Assembly: GCF_000413475.1 (NCBI RefSeq)
Contig: NZ_ATFK01000002.1
Span: 1-64,000, forward strand
Reading direction: 5' to 3'
DNA length: 64,000 bases
From: Streptococcus intermedius SK54 = ATCC 27335
GTDB taxonomy: Bacteria > Bacillota > Bacilli > Lactobacillales > Streptococcaceae
Part shown: positions 56,638 through 64,000 of the stretch, piece after piece
Layout of the letters: every line of letters begins with the position of its first letter
Numbering within the stretch: position 1 is the first letter of the stretch
The notes under the pieces: model-generated
What the model saw: the letters and a program-made list of their open reading frames with translations, nothing else
Told to the model about the DNA's origin: nothing
The model's database searches: none
Program-made: the position numbers and the translations under genes

Positions 56638-59289
56638 ATGGCTGATAAAAAAACTGTAGCAAAAGAAGACAAAGTCTTAGCTGCTCAAAAACACGTGGAT
56701 GAACTTGTTCAAAAGGGTCTTGTTGCGCTTGAGGAAATGCGTAAATTAGATCAAGAACAAGTTGATTATATCGTTGCGAAAGCTTCTGTTGCTGCGCTTG
56801 ATGCACATGGTCAACTGGCTTTACATGCTCTAGAAGAAACTGGGCGTGGTGTTTTTGAAGACAAAGCAACCAAAAATCTCTTTGCTTGTGAACATGTGGT
56901 AAACAATATGCGCCATACCAAAACTGTTGGAATCATTGATGAAGATGACGTAACTGGTTTGACACTTATTGCAGAACCGGTCGGCGTTGTCTGTGGGATC
57001 ACACCGACAACAAACCCAACTTCAACAGCAATTTTCAAATCATTAATTTCTTTGAAAACGCGTAATCCTATTATCTTTGCTTTCCACCCATCAGCTCAAG
57101 AATCATCTGCTCATGCGGCGCAAATCGTGCGTGATGCAGCGATTGCAGCAGGTGCGCCTGAAAATTGTGTACAGTGGATTACTCAACCATCAATGGAAGC
57201 TACTTCAGCACTGATGAACCACGAAGGGATTGCAACAATCCTTGCAACTGGTGGAAATGCGATGGTGAAAGCTGCTTACTCATGTGGGAAACCGGCTCTT
57301 GGAGTTGGTGCCGGAAATGTACCAGCTTATGTCGAAAAATCAGCTAATATCCGCCAAGCAGCTCATGATATTGTGATGTCTAAATCATTTGATAACGGAA
57401 TGGTCTGTGCTTCTGAGCAAGCTGTTATCATTGATAAAGAAGTCTACAATGAGTTTCTTGAAGAATTTAAATCTTATCACACTTACTTTGTCAATAAGAA
57501 AGAAAAAGCTCTTTTGGAAGATTTCTGCTTTGGTGTGAAAGCCAACAGTAAAAATTGCGCAGGTGCTAAATTAAATCCAGATATTGTTGGTAAATCAGCT
57601 GTTTGGATTGCGGAGCAAGCAGGTTTCTCTGTACCAGAAGATACAAATATTTTGGCTGCAGAATGTAAGGAAGTTGGCGAAAAAGAACCGTTGACACGTG
57701 AAAAATTGTCACCAGTCATCGCTGTTTTGAAATCAGAATCTCGTGAAGACGGCATTAACAAGGCTCGTCAAATGGTTGAATTCCATGGACTTGGTCACTC
57801 AGCGGCTATTCATACAGCAGATGAAGAATTGACAAAAGAATTTGGTAAAGCTGTAAAAGCGATTCGTGTAATTTGCAATTCACCTTCTACTTTCGGTGGT
57901 ATCGGGGACGTTTACAATGCATTTTTACCTTCATTAACATTAGGATGTGGCTCTTATGGACGCAACTCTGTTGGTGATAATGTCAGTGCTGTAAATCTCT
58001 TGAATATCAAAAAAGTAGGAAGACGTAATAATAATATGCAATGGTTTAAAGTTCCTTCAAAAACATACTTCGAACGCAATTCAATTCAATATCTACAAAA
58101 ATGTCGTGATGTAGAGCGTGTCATGATTGTCACAGACCACTCAATGGTTGAATTAGGATTCCTTGACCGCATTATTGAGCAGTTAGAACTTCGTCGCAAT
58201 AAAGTAACCTATCAAATCTTTGCAGAGGTTGAACCAGATCCAGATATTTCGACCGTAATGAAGGGAACAGATTTGATGCGTACCTTCAAACCGGATACAA
58301 TTATTGCTTTGGGTGGTGGTTCACCAATGGATGCGGCAAAAGTTATGTGGCTTTTCTATGAACAACCAGAAGTAGACTTCCATGACCTTGTTCAAAAATT
58401 CATGGATATTCGTAAACGTGCCTTCAAGTTCCCTCAGCTTGGCAGAAAAACGAAATTTATCGGTATTCCGACAACTTCAGGTACAGGTTCAGAGGTTACT
58501 CCATTTGCTGTTATCTCTGATAAAGCTAATAACCGTAAATACCCAATTGCAGACTATTCCTTGACGCCGACAGTTGCTATTGTTGATCCTGCGCTGGTAT
58601 TGACTGTTCCAGGATTTATCGCAGCTGATACTGGTATGGACGTATTGACACATGCGACAGAAGCCTATGTTTCTCAAATGGCAAATGACTTTACAGACGG
58701 TTTGGCATTGCAAGCGATTAAATTAGTTTTTGAACATCTTGAAAACTCTGTGAAGAATGCTGATTTCCACTCTCGTGAAAAGATGCACAATGCTTCGACT
58801 ATGGCGGGTATGGCGTTTGCCAATGCTTTCCTTGGAATTTCTCACTCAATGGCTCACAAGATTGGTGCACAATTCCATACAATTCATGGTCGGACAAATG
58901 CCATCCTGTTGCCGTATGTTATTCGCTATAATGGTACTCGCCCTGCTAAAGCAGCTACATGGCCTAAGTACAACTACTACCGTGCTGATGAAAAATACCA
59001 AGATATTGCTAAATTGCTCGGTCTTCCAGCTTCTACTCCAGAAGAAGGCGTTGAATCATATGCCAAAGCGGTTTACGAACTTGGTGAGCGTGTAGGAATT
59101 AAAATGAACTTCCGTGATCAAGGAATTGATGAGAAAGAATGGAAAGAACATTCTCGTGAGTTAGCATTCTTAGCTTATGAAGATCAGTGTTCACCAGCGA
59201 ATCCTCGTCTTCCAATGGTTGACCATATGCAAGAAATCATTGAAGATGCATATTATGGATACAAAGAACGTCCAGGACGTCGGAAATAA
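56638..59289 (+). CDS. adhE: bifunctional acetaldehyde-CoA/alcohol dehydrogenase
   Basis: Makes ethanol from acetyl-CoA with two NADH in mixed-acid fermentation and forms spirosomes. It has 883 residues: the aldehyde dehydrogenase domain (about 1-440) with the catalytic Cys in SFDNGMVCASEQAV and the iron alcohol dehydrogenase domain (about 455-870) with GGGSPMDAAKVM and the metal His residues in GISHSMAHKIGAQFHTIHGR. GGAGGAAG precedes ATG 56638. It is monocistronic with a Rex-like operator, so it responds to the NADH/NAD ratio. Confidence 0.96.
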   Translation: MADKKTVAKEDKVLAAQKHVDELVQKGLVALEEMRKLDQEQVDYIVAKASVAALDAHGQLALHALEETGRGVFEDKATKNLFACEHVVNNMRHTKTVGIIDEDDVTGLTLIAEPVGVVCGITPTTNPTSTAIFKSLISLKTRNPIIFAFHPSAQESSAHAAQIVRDAAIAAGAPENCVQWITQPSMEATSALMNHEGIATILATGGNAMVKAAYSCGKPALGVGAGNVPAYVEKSANIRQAAHDIVMSKSFDNGMVCASEQAVIIDKEVYNEFLEEFKSYHTYFVNKKEKALLEDFCFGVKANSKNCAGAKLNPDIVGKSAVWIAEQAGFSVPEDTNILAAECKEVGEKEPLTREKLSPVIAVLKSESREDGINKARQMVEFHGLGHSAAIHTADEELTKEFGKAVKAIRVICNSPSTFGGIGDVYNAFLPSLTLGCGSYGRNSVGDNVSAVNLLNIKKVGRRNNNMQWFKVPSKTYFERNSIQYLQKCRDVERVMIVTDHSMVELGFLDRIIEQLELRRNKVTYQIFAEVEPDPDISTVMKGTDLMRTFKPDTIIALGGGSPMDAAKVMWLFYEQPEVDFHDLVQKFMDIRKRAFKFPQLGRKTKFIGIPTTSGTGSEVTPFAVISDKANNRKYPIADYSLTPTVAIVDPALVLTVPGFIAADTGMDVLTHATEAYVSQMANDFTDGLALQAIKLVFEHLENSVKNADFHSREKMHNASTMAGMAFANAFLGISHSMAHKIGAQFHTIHGRTNAILLPYVIRYNGTRPAKAATWPKYNYYRADEKYQDIAKLLGLPASTPEEGVESYAKAVYELGERVGIKMNFRDQGIDEKEWKEHSRELAFLAYEDQCSPANPRLPMVDHMQEIIEDAYYGYKERPGRRK

Positions 59290-59306
59290 GTTGTTTATCA
59301 GTCATG

Positions 59307-59335
59307 CCTCCCTACAAAAAAGTAGGGAGGTTTTT
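59307..59335 (+). terminator. terminator after adhE
   Basis: Nine-pair GC-rich stem CCTCCCTAC/GTAGGGAGG, A6 loop, then TTTTT. Confidence 0.92.
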
Positions 59336-59375
59336 CAATTGTTGAAGAGTATTTCTTCTGCTTATCGTAGAACAG

Positions 59376-59412
59376 TACCTCAAAGGTTAGATTCTATGTC
59401 TAACATTTGGGG
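59376..59412. repeat. second copy of the IS-end-like palindrome
   Basis: ACCTCAAAGGTTAGA pairs with TCTAACATTTGGGGT (one mismatch) around TTCTATG. It has the same layout and core as the repeat at 53379-53433 but lacks the outer TGTACTGA arms. Confidence 0.65.
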
Positions 59413-59490
59413 TGTTTTTGTTGAAACTACTTTCAGAATTTAAGAAAAAGTAACCGTTTACAGAAATTAAAACCTAAAAATCGGATTTCG

Positions 59491-59519
59491 TTGAAAGCAC
59501 TTTAAAAAACAGCTATAAT
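59491..59519 (+). promoter_or_regulatory. promoter of the nan/sat operon
   Basis: TTGAAA, 17-base spacer, TATAAT. Confidence 0.8.
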
Positions 59520-59546
59520 AGCAGTGTGAGATTGAAAGCGCTTTAA
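59491..59546 (+). promoter_or_regulatory. paired operator sites around the nanE promoter
   Basis: TTGAAAGCACTTTAA (59491-59505) covers the -35 and TTGAAAGCGCTTTAA (59532-59546) follows the start point. They differ at one base and are 41 bases apart, about four helical turns. The core fits a CcpA cre site, but a NanR-type regulator could also bind them. Confidence 0.65.
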
Positions 59547-59581
59547 AAATCAATCTACAATAGTAAAGGAGAAGGCTGTCT

Positions 59582-60286
59582 ATGGCAAAAATGACAAAAG
59601 ACGAGCTGATTGCCAAAATAAAAGATGGCATCATTGTTTCCTGTCAAGCTCTGCCACATGAACCGCTTTATACTGATGCAGGTGGGGTTATTCCTCTTTT
59701 AGTGAAAGCGGCTGAACAAGGAGGCGCTGTTGGTATTCGAGCGAATAGCGTTCGGGATATTAAGGAAATTAAAGAGGTCACTTCGCTACCCATTATTGGT
59801 ATTATCAAGCGAGATTATCCACCTCAAGAGCCATTTATTACCGCAACGATGCGAGAAATTGATGAACTGGCAGCTCTTGATATTGAAGTGATTGCTTTTG
59901 ATTGTACAAAGCGGGAGCGTTTTGATGGTTTAAAGATTGTGGATTTCATCAAGAAAGTGAAGGAGAAATATCCTCATCAATTGTTCATGGCAGATGTAAG
60001 TACCTTTGAAGAGGGAATTGCTGCGGTAGAAGCTGGTGTGGACTTTGTAGGGACAACTTTGTCGGGTTACACTTCTTATAGTTTGCAATGTGAGGGGCCG
60101 GATTTTGATTTGATAAAAAACTTATGTGATGCAGGTTTGGATGTTATCGCGGAAGGAAAAATTCATTATCCAAGTGAAGCCAAAACGATTCATGACTTAG
60201 GTGTTAGAGGAATTGTAGTAGGTGGTGCCATTACGCGTCCAAAAGAAATTACAGAGCGTTTTGTTGCAGCAGTAAGTGAAAAGTAG
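59582..60286 (+). CDS. nanE: N-acetylmannosamine-6-phosphate 2-epimerase
   Basis: Converts ManNAc-6-P to GlcNAc-6-P in sialic acid breakdown. A 234-residue TIM barrel with [12 protein letters not shown] at the N-terminus, AVGIRANSV, the catalytic Lys in [19 protein letters not shown] and [18 protein letters not shown] precedes the ATG. It heads the operon with the ABC importer. Confidence 0.94.
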   Translation: MAKMTKDELIAKIKDGIIVSCQALPHEPLYTDAGGVIPLLVKAAEQGGAVGIRANSVRDIKEIKEVTSLPIIGIIKRDYPPQEPFITATMREIDELAALDIEVIAFDCTKRERFDGLKIVDFIKKVKEKYPHQLFMADVSTFEEGIAAVEAGVDFVGTTLSGYTSYSLQCEGPDFDLIKNLCDAGLDVIAEGKIHYPSEAKTIHDLGVRGIVVGGAITRPKEITERFVAAVSEK

Positions 60287-60331
60287 GAACAATTTTATCC
60301 TAAAAAGGATGACAATAAAAGGAGAAACAAT

Positions 60332-61657
60332 ATGAGGATGAAGAAAATACTTTGTTCGTTAGTTGCAGGAGCTGCAATTTTATCTTTGGCAGCATGTGGA
60401 AATTCAGGTGGTTCAAAGAAGTCAGCTGACTCAGGCAGTTCTTCTGGTAAAACGGAGATTACATGGTGGGCATTTCCGGTTTTCACGCAAGCAAAAGCAA
60501 GCGATGGTGTTGGCACTTATGAAAAAGAGATTATTAAGGCATTTGAAAAAGCTAATCCAGATATTAAGGTGAAATTGGAAACGATTGACTTTAAATCGGG
60601 GCCAGAAAAAATTACAACTGCGATTGAAGCAGGAACAGCACCAGATGTCCTCTTTGATGCACCTGGACGGATCATTCAATATGGTAAAAATGGAAAATTG
60701 GCGGATTTGAACGATCTCTTTACAAATGATTTTGTCAAAGATGTCAATAACAATCAAATCATTCAGGCTAGCAAAGCTGGTGACAAAGCTTATATGTATC
60801 CAATTAGCTCTGCACCATTTTACATGGCATTGAACAAGAAAATGCTGAAAGAAGCTGGTGTGTTAGACCTTGTTAAAGAGGGCTGGACAACTGCTGACTT
60901 TGAAAAAGTATTAAAAGCATTGAAAGCTAAAGGGTATACTCCTGGCTCGCTCTTCAGTAATGGTCAAGGTGGTGACCAAGGAACACGTGCTTTCATTGCT
61001 AATTTGTATAGTGGTTCTGTTACAGATGATAAAGTGACAAAATATACAACAGACAGTCCAAACTTTGTCAAAGGGCTAAATAAAGCAGTTAGTTGGATTA
61101 AAGATGGTTTGATGACAAACGGCTCTCAATTCGATGGTGGAGCAGATATTCAAAACTTTGCAAATGGACAAACTTCTTATACTGTTCTTTGGGCACCTGC
61201 GCAAAAAGGCATCCAAGCTAAACTCTTGAAAGCCAGTGGCGTCGAAGTTGTGGAAGTGCCATTCCCATCAGATAACGGAAAACCAGCTTTGGAATACCTT
61301 GTAAATGGTTTTGGTATCTTTAACAATAAAGATAAAAAGAAAGTAGAAGCTGCTAAAAAGTTTGTCAAATTTATTGCGGATGATAAAAAGTGGGGGCCAA
61401 AAAATGTTGTTCGTACAGGTGCCTTCCCAGTCCGTTCCTCATTTGGAAAATTATATAATGACAAACGGATGGAAAAAATCAGCACTTGGACAAAATATTA
61501 TTCACCATATTACAACACGATTGATGGATTTGCAGAAATGAGAACACTCTGGTTCCCAATGTTGCAATCTGTTTCAAATGGCGATGAAAAAGTTGAATCT
61601 GCTTTGAAGACCTTTACAGAAAAAGCAAATAAAACCATTAAAAAAAGTAAAAAATAA
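60332..61657 (+). CDS. sugar ABC transporter substrate-binding lipoprotein (SatA-like)
   Basis: A 441-residue family 1 solute-binding protein. The lipobox LAAC sets the lipidated Cys at residue 22, followed by a Ser/Gly linker ([17 protein letters not shown]). Aromatic-rich binding segments include TWWAFPVF near residue 50. Next to nanE and the YhcH gene, it probably brings in sialic acid or a related amino sugar, like pneumococcal SatA. No ATPase gene is present; a shared MsmK-type ATPase elsewhere would power it. Confidence 0.88.
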   Translation: MRMKKILCSLVAGAAILSLAACGNSGGSKKSADSGSSSGKTEITWWAFPVFTQAKASDGVGTYEKEIIKAFEKANPDIKVKLETIDFKSGPEKITTAIEAGTAPDVLFDAPGRIIQYGKNGKLADLNDLFTNDFVKDVNNNQIIQASKAGDKAYMYPISSAPFYMALNKKMLKEAGVLDLVKEGWTTADFEKVLKALKAKGYTPGSLFSNGQGGDQGTRAFIANLYSGSVTDDKVTKYTTDSPNFVKGLNKAVSWIKDGLMTNGSQFDGGADIQNFANGQTSYTVLWAPAQKGIQAKLLKASGVEVVEVPFPSDNGKPALEYLVNGFGIFNNKDKKKVEAAKKFVKFIADDKKWGPKNVVRTGAFPVRSSFGKLYNDKRMEKISTWTKYYSPYYNTIDGFAEMRTLWFPMLQSVSNGDEKVESALKTFTEKANKTIKKSKK

Positions 61658-61670
61658 ATAATGTAACGAT

Positions 61671-61719
61671 TTCCCTTTTTCTGTTGTTGGTTTCATAAAA
61701 TAGGAAAAGGGAATTTTTT
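61671..61719 (+). terminator. attenuator hairpin between binding protein and permease genes
   Basis: TTCCCTTTT pairs with AAAAGGGAA across a 25-base loop, then TTTTTT. Partial termination would give more binding protein than permease. Confidence 0.7.
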
Positions 61720-61768
61720 ATCAAAAAGAGGAGGTCAGTATCTCCTCTAGCTAAATGAGGTGTTGAAT

Positions 61769-62656
61769 GTGAAAGTGAATAAAATAAGAATGAGAGAAAC
61801 GGTGATTTCCTATGCTTTTTTGGCACCAGTTCTATTATTCTTTATTGTCTTTGTATTGGCACCGATGGTGATGGGATTTGTAACGAGTTTCTTTAATTAT
61901 TCTATGACTTCCTTTTCATTCGTTGGATTGGACAATTACTCACGAATGTTTAAAGACCCAGTCTTTATTAAATCTCTCATTAATACGGTGATTATTGTTA
62001 TTGGTTCAGTACCAATTGTTGTTCTGTTCTCTTTGTTTGTGGCTTCTCAAACCTATAGTCAGAATGCGATTGCACGGTCATTTTATCGGTTCGTCTTCTT
62101 CCTGCCGGTAGTAACAGGCAGTGTAGCTGTAACGGTTGTATGGAAATGGATTTACGACCCGCTGTCAGGGATTTTGAATTTCGTACTGAAGTCGGGGCAT
62201 GTTATCAACCAGAATATTTCTTGGCTAGGAGATAAGCATTGGGCATTGATGGCGATTATTGTGATTTTGTTGACAACTTCTGTCGGACAGCCTATTATTC
62301 TCTATATTGCTGCTATGGGAAACATTGACAATTCATTGGTGGAAGCTGCGCGTGTTGACGGAGCGACAGAGCTGCAAGTTTTTTGGAAGATTAAATGGCC
62401 AAGTCTCTTGCCAACAACTCTGTATATTGCGATCATTACAACAATCAATTCCTTCCAATGTTTTGCCTTGATTCAGCTGTTGACGTCCGGCGGTCCAAAC
62501 TATTCAACCAGTACATTGATGTATTACCTGTATGAAAAAGCCTTCAAGTTATCTGAATATGGTTATGCTAATACCATGGGAGTATTTTTAGCTGTCATGA
62601 TTGCTTTGATTAGCTTTGCCCAATTCAAGATTCTTGGAAATGATGTCGAATATTAA
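61769..62656 (+). CDS. sugar ABC transporter permease, MalF type (SatB-like)
   Basis: A 295-residue inner permease with six membrane helices and the EAA loop EAARVDGATELQVFWKIKWP (about residue 190). GTG 61769 gives MKVNKIRMRE, like pneumococcal relatives, with GAGG eight bases upstream. The frame also opens at GTG 61760, but that overlaps the ribosome site. Confidence 0.9.
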   Translation: MKVNKIRMRETVISYAFLAPVLLFFIVFVLAPMVMGFVTSFFNYSMTSFSFVGLDNYSRMFKDPVFIKSLINTVIIVIGSVPIVVLFSLFVASQTYSQNAIARSFYRFVFFLPVVTGSVAVTVVWKWIYDPLSGILNFVLKSGHVINQNISWLGDKHWALMAIIVILLTTSVGQPIILYIAAMGNIDNSLVEAARVDGATELQVFWKIKWPSLLPTTLYIAIITTINSFQCFALIQLLTSGGPNYSTSTLMYYLYEKAFKLSEYGYANTMGVFLAVMIALISFAQFKILGNDVEY

Positions 62657-62672
62657 AGAAAGGAGAGACAAG

Positions 62673-63503
62673 ATGAAACAGAAAAAAATCAGTGCCTTTA
62701 CGGTTATTTCAACGATTATTCTATTGGTGTTGACCGTTCTCTTTGTTTTCCCTTTCTATTGGATTTTGACAGGGGCCTTTAAGTCTCAACCAGATACGAT
62801 TGTCATTCCACCTCAATGGTGGCCTAAGATGCCAACATTAGAAAATTTCCAACAGCTGATGGTGCAAAACCCAGCCCTGCAATGGATGTGGAATAGTGTC
62901 TTTATCTCGCTAGCGACCATGTTTTTGGTCTGCATTACATCTTCTTTAGCAGGTTATGTTTTAGCGAAGAAACGCTTTTATGGTCAACGAATCCTTTTTG
63001 CAACTTTTATCGCTGCCATGGCTCTGCCTAAACAAGTAGTACTGGTTCCTTTGGTCCGTATTGTCAACTTTATGGGAATTCATGATACACTAGCTGCGGT
63101 TATTTTGCCTCTTGTCGGTTGGCCTTTTGGGGTTTTCCTCATGAAGCAATTTAGTGAAAATATCCCAACGGAATTGTTAGAATCTGCTAAGATTGATGGC
63201 TGTGGTGAGATTCGGACATTTTGGAATGTTGCTTTTCCGATTGTGAAACCAGGTTTTGCTGCCCTTGCCATTTTTACCTTTATCAACACATGGAATGATT
63301 ACTTTATGCAATTGGTCATGCTGACATCGCGGCAGAATCTAACGATTTCACTTGGAGTGGCAACGATGCAAGCTGAAATGGCAACGAATTATGGTTTAAT
63401 TATGGCCGGTGCTGCGATGGCAGCTGTTCCGATTGTAGCTGTCTTCTTAATATTCCAAAAATCCTTCACACAAGGTATTACCATGGGAGCTGTGAAAGGA
63501 TAA
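62673..63503 (+). CDS. sugar ABC transporter permease, MalG type (SatC-like)
   Basis: A 276-residue partner permease with six helices and the EAA loop ESAKIDGCGEIRTFWNVAFP (about residue 175). AAGGAG precedes ATG 62673, 16 bases after the previous stop; the open frame further upstream overlaps that gene. A YhcH gene follows. Confidence 0.9.
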   Translation: MKQKKISAFTVISTIILLVLTVLFVFPFYWILTGAFKSQPDTIVIPPQWWPKMPTLENFQQLMVQNPALQWMWNSVFISLATMFLVCITSSLAGYVLAKKRFYGQRILFATFIAAMALPKQVVLVPLVRIVNFMGIHDTLAAVILPLVGWPFGVFLMKQFSENIPTELLESAKIDGCGEIRTFWNVAFPIVKPGFAALAIFTFINTWNDYFMQLVMLTSRQNLTISLGVATMQAEMATNYGLIMAGAAMAAVPIVAVFLIFQKSFTQGITMGAVKG

Positions 63504-63516
63504 GGAGGGAAAACGA

Positions 63517-63972
63517 ATGATTTTCGATGAATTGGAAAATCTTGCCCATTACAAAGGTATCCATAAGCATTTGGATTGTGCTATTGATTATCTCTTAACT
63601 CACGATGTAAACGATTATGATTCGGGACGGTATGAGATTGACGGAGAAAAAGTATTTCTGTTTGTACAGGAAAATGAATTGTGTTCTGACACGACAGATG
63701 AATTTGAATTTCATCACCATTATCTGGACTTGCATTTGCTTTTAGCAGGGCATGAAATCATTCGATATGGCAACAGGGTAAAAGAAGTGAGAAAACCGTA
63801 TGATAAAAAGAAGGACATTGGCTTTGTGACTTGTGAGCAATCTCTTCCATTTTATTTGGATAAACAGAATTTTGTTCTATTTTTACCCAATGAGTCTCAT
63901 CAGCCCAATAGACTTGCTGGGAAAGGTAAGAAGGTCAAAAAATGTGTCGTCAAAGTTTTGCTCAACGATTGA
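63517..63972 (+). CDS. YhcH/YjgK/YiaL family (DUF386) protein
   Basis: A 151-residue cupin-fold protein with metal-binding residues in FEFHHHYLDLHLLLAG and late His in NESHQPNRL. Relatives such as NanQ in E. coli are thought to act as sialic-acid anomerases. It is commonly found in nan operons. GGAGG precedes the ATG. Confidence 0.85.
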   Translation: MIFDELENLAHYKGIHKHLDCAIDYLLTHDVNDYDSGRYEIDGEKVFLFVQENELCSDTTDEFEFHHHYLDLHLLLAGHEIIRYGNRVKEVRKPYDKKKDIGFVTCEQSLPFYLDKQNFVLFLPNESHQPNRLAGKGKKVKKCVVKVLLND

Positions 63973-63983
63973 AATAATTGATT

Positions 63984-64000
63984 AGGAGGTAGAACCATGG
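63984..64000 (+). other. ribosome site and first codon of a truncated gene
   Basis: AGGAGG (63984-63989) and ATG at 63997 open a further gene cut by the window end. From the operon, N-acetylneuraminate lyase or another sialic-acid gene is likely, but only one codon is visible. Confidence 0.55.

Overview
The window is from a low-GC Firmicute, almost certainly a viridans-group Streptococcus. The evidence is the post-rRNA tRNA cluster followed by mreC-mreD-pcsB-prs, the recO-plsX-acpP-pur order, a PcsB-type CHAP protein, a BgaC/AgaS galactoside locus, a CiaR-type small RNA after ruvB and a sat/nan sialic-acid locus. The exact species cannot be fixed from the sequence; an anginosus- or sanguinis-like member is my guess.

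Layout. 1-1570: seventeen tRNA genes in one tandem run, the tail of an rRNA operon. 1.6-5.4 kb: cell shape and division genes (mreC, mreD, pcsB) and prs, which makes PRPP and so feeds the purine genes downstream. 5.5-8.7 kb: an aminotransferase, recO, plsX and acpP. 8.8-36.3 kb: the de novo purine genes purC-L-F-M-N-H-D-E-K-B, in order but broken up by accessory genes. These are an AlkC/AlkD-like HEAT-repeat protein, a zinc-ribbon membrane protein, a secreted Bsp-repeat/CHAP protein on the minus strand, a three-gene cassette (PD-(D/E)XK protein, sce7725-like protein, RES-domain protein), an ATP-grasp enzyme, a run of membrane or hypothetical proteins, a dead racemase gene, a CPBP protease and a superfamily 1 helicase with a co-translated partner. 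A partial second copy of the purK 3' end lies in front of the helicase gene, which marks how cargo was added between purK and purB.

36.5-45.3 kb: a galactoside-use locus. A divergent GntR regulator faces bgaC, a mannose-family PTS (IIB, IIC, IID, IIA), agaS, lacD and galM, behind a strong promoter with a cre site. 45.4-46.1 kb: a secreted protein with cell-wall/glucan-binding repeats. 46.5-48.3 kb: ruvB, a nucleotidyltransferase-like gene and a CiaR-controlled small RNA. 48.4-53.4 kb: a minimal sortase-assembled pilus locus whose first gene is frameshifted. 53.6-59.3 kb: a low-molecular-weight phosphatase, a MORN protein, an OatA-like acyltransferase and adhE. 59.5 kb to the end: nanE, a three-gene sugar ABC importer, a YhcH-family gene and the first codon of another gene, a sialic-acid/amino-sugar operon.

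Most worth a second look: the RES/PD-(D/E)XK/sce7725 cassette and the helicase pair (both look like unstudied defence modules in the purine region), the purK-tail duplication, the structured RNA before purE and structured leader before purD, the CiaR sRNA, and the frameshifted pilus gene.
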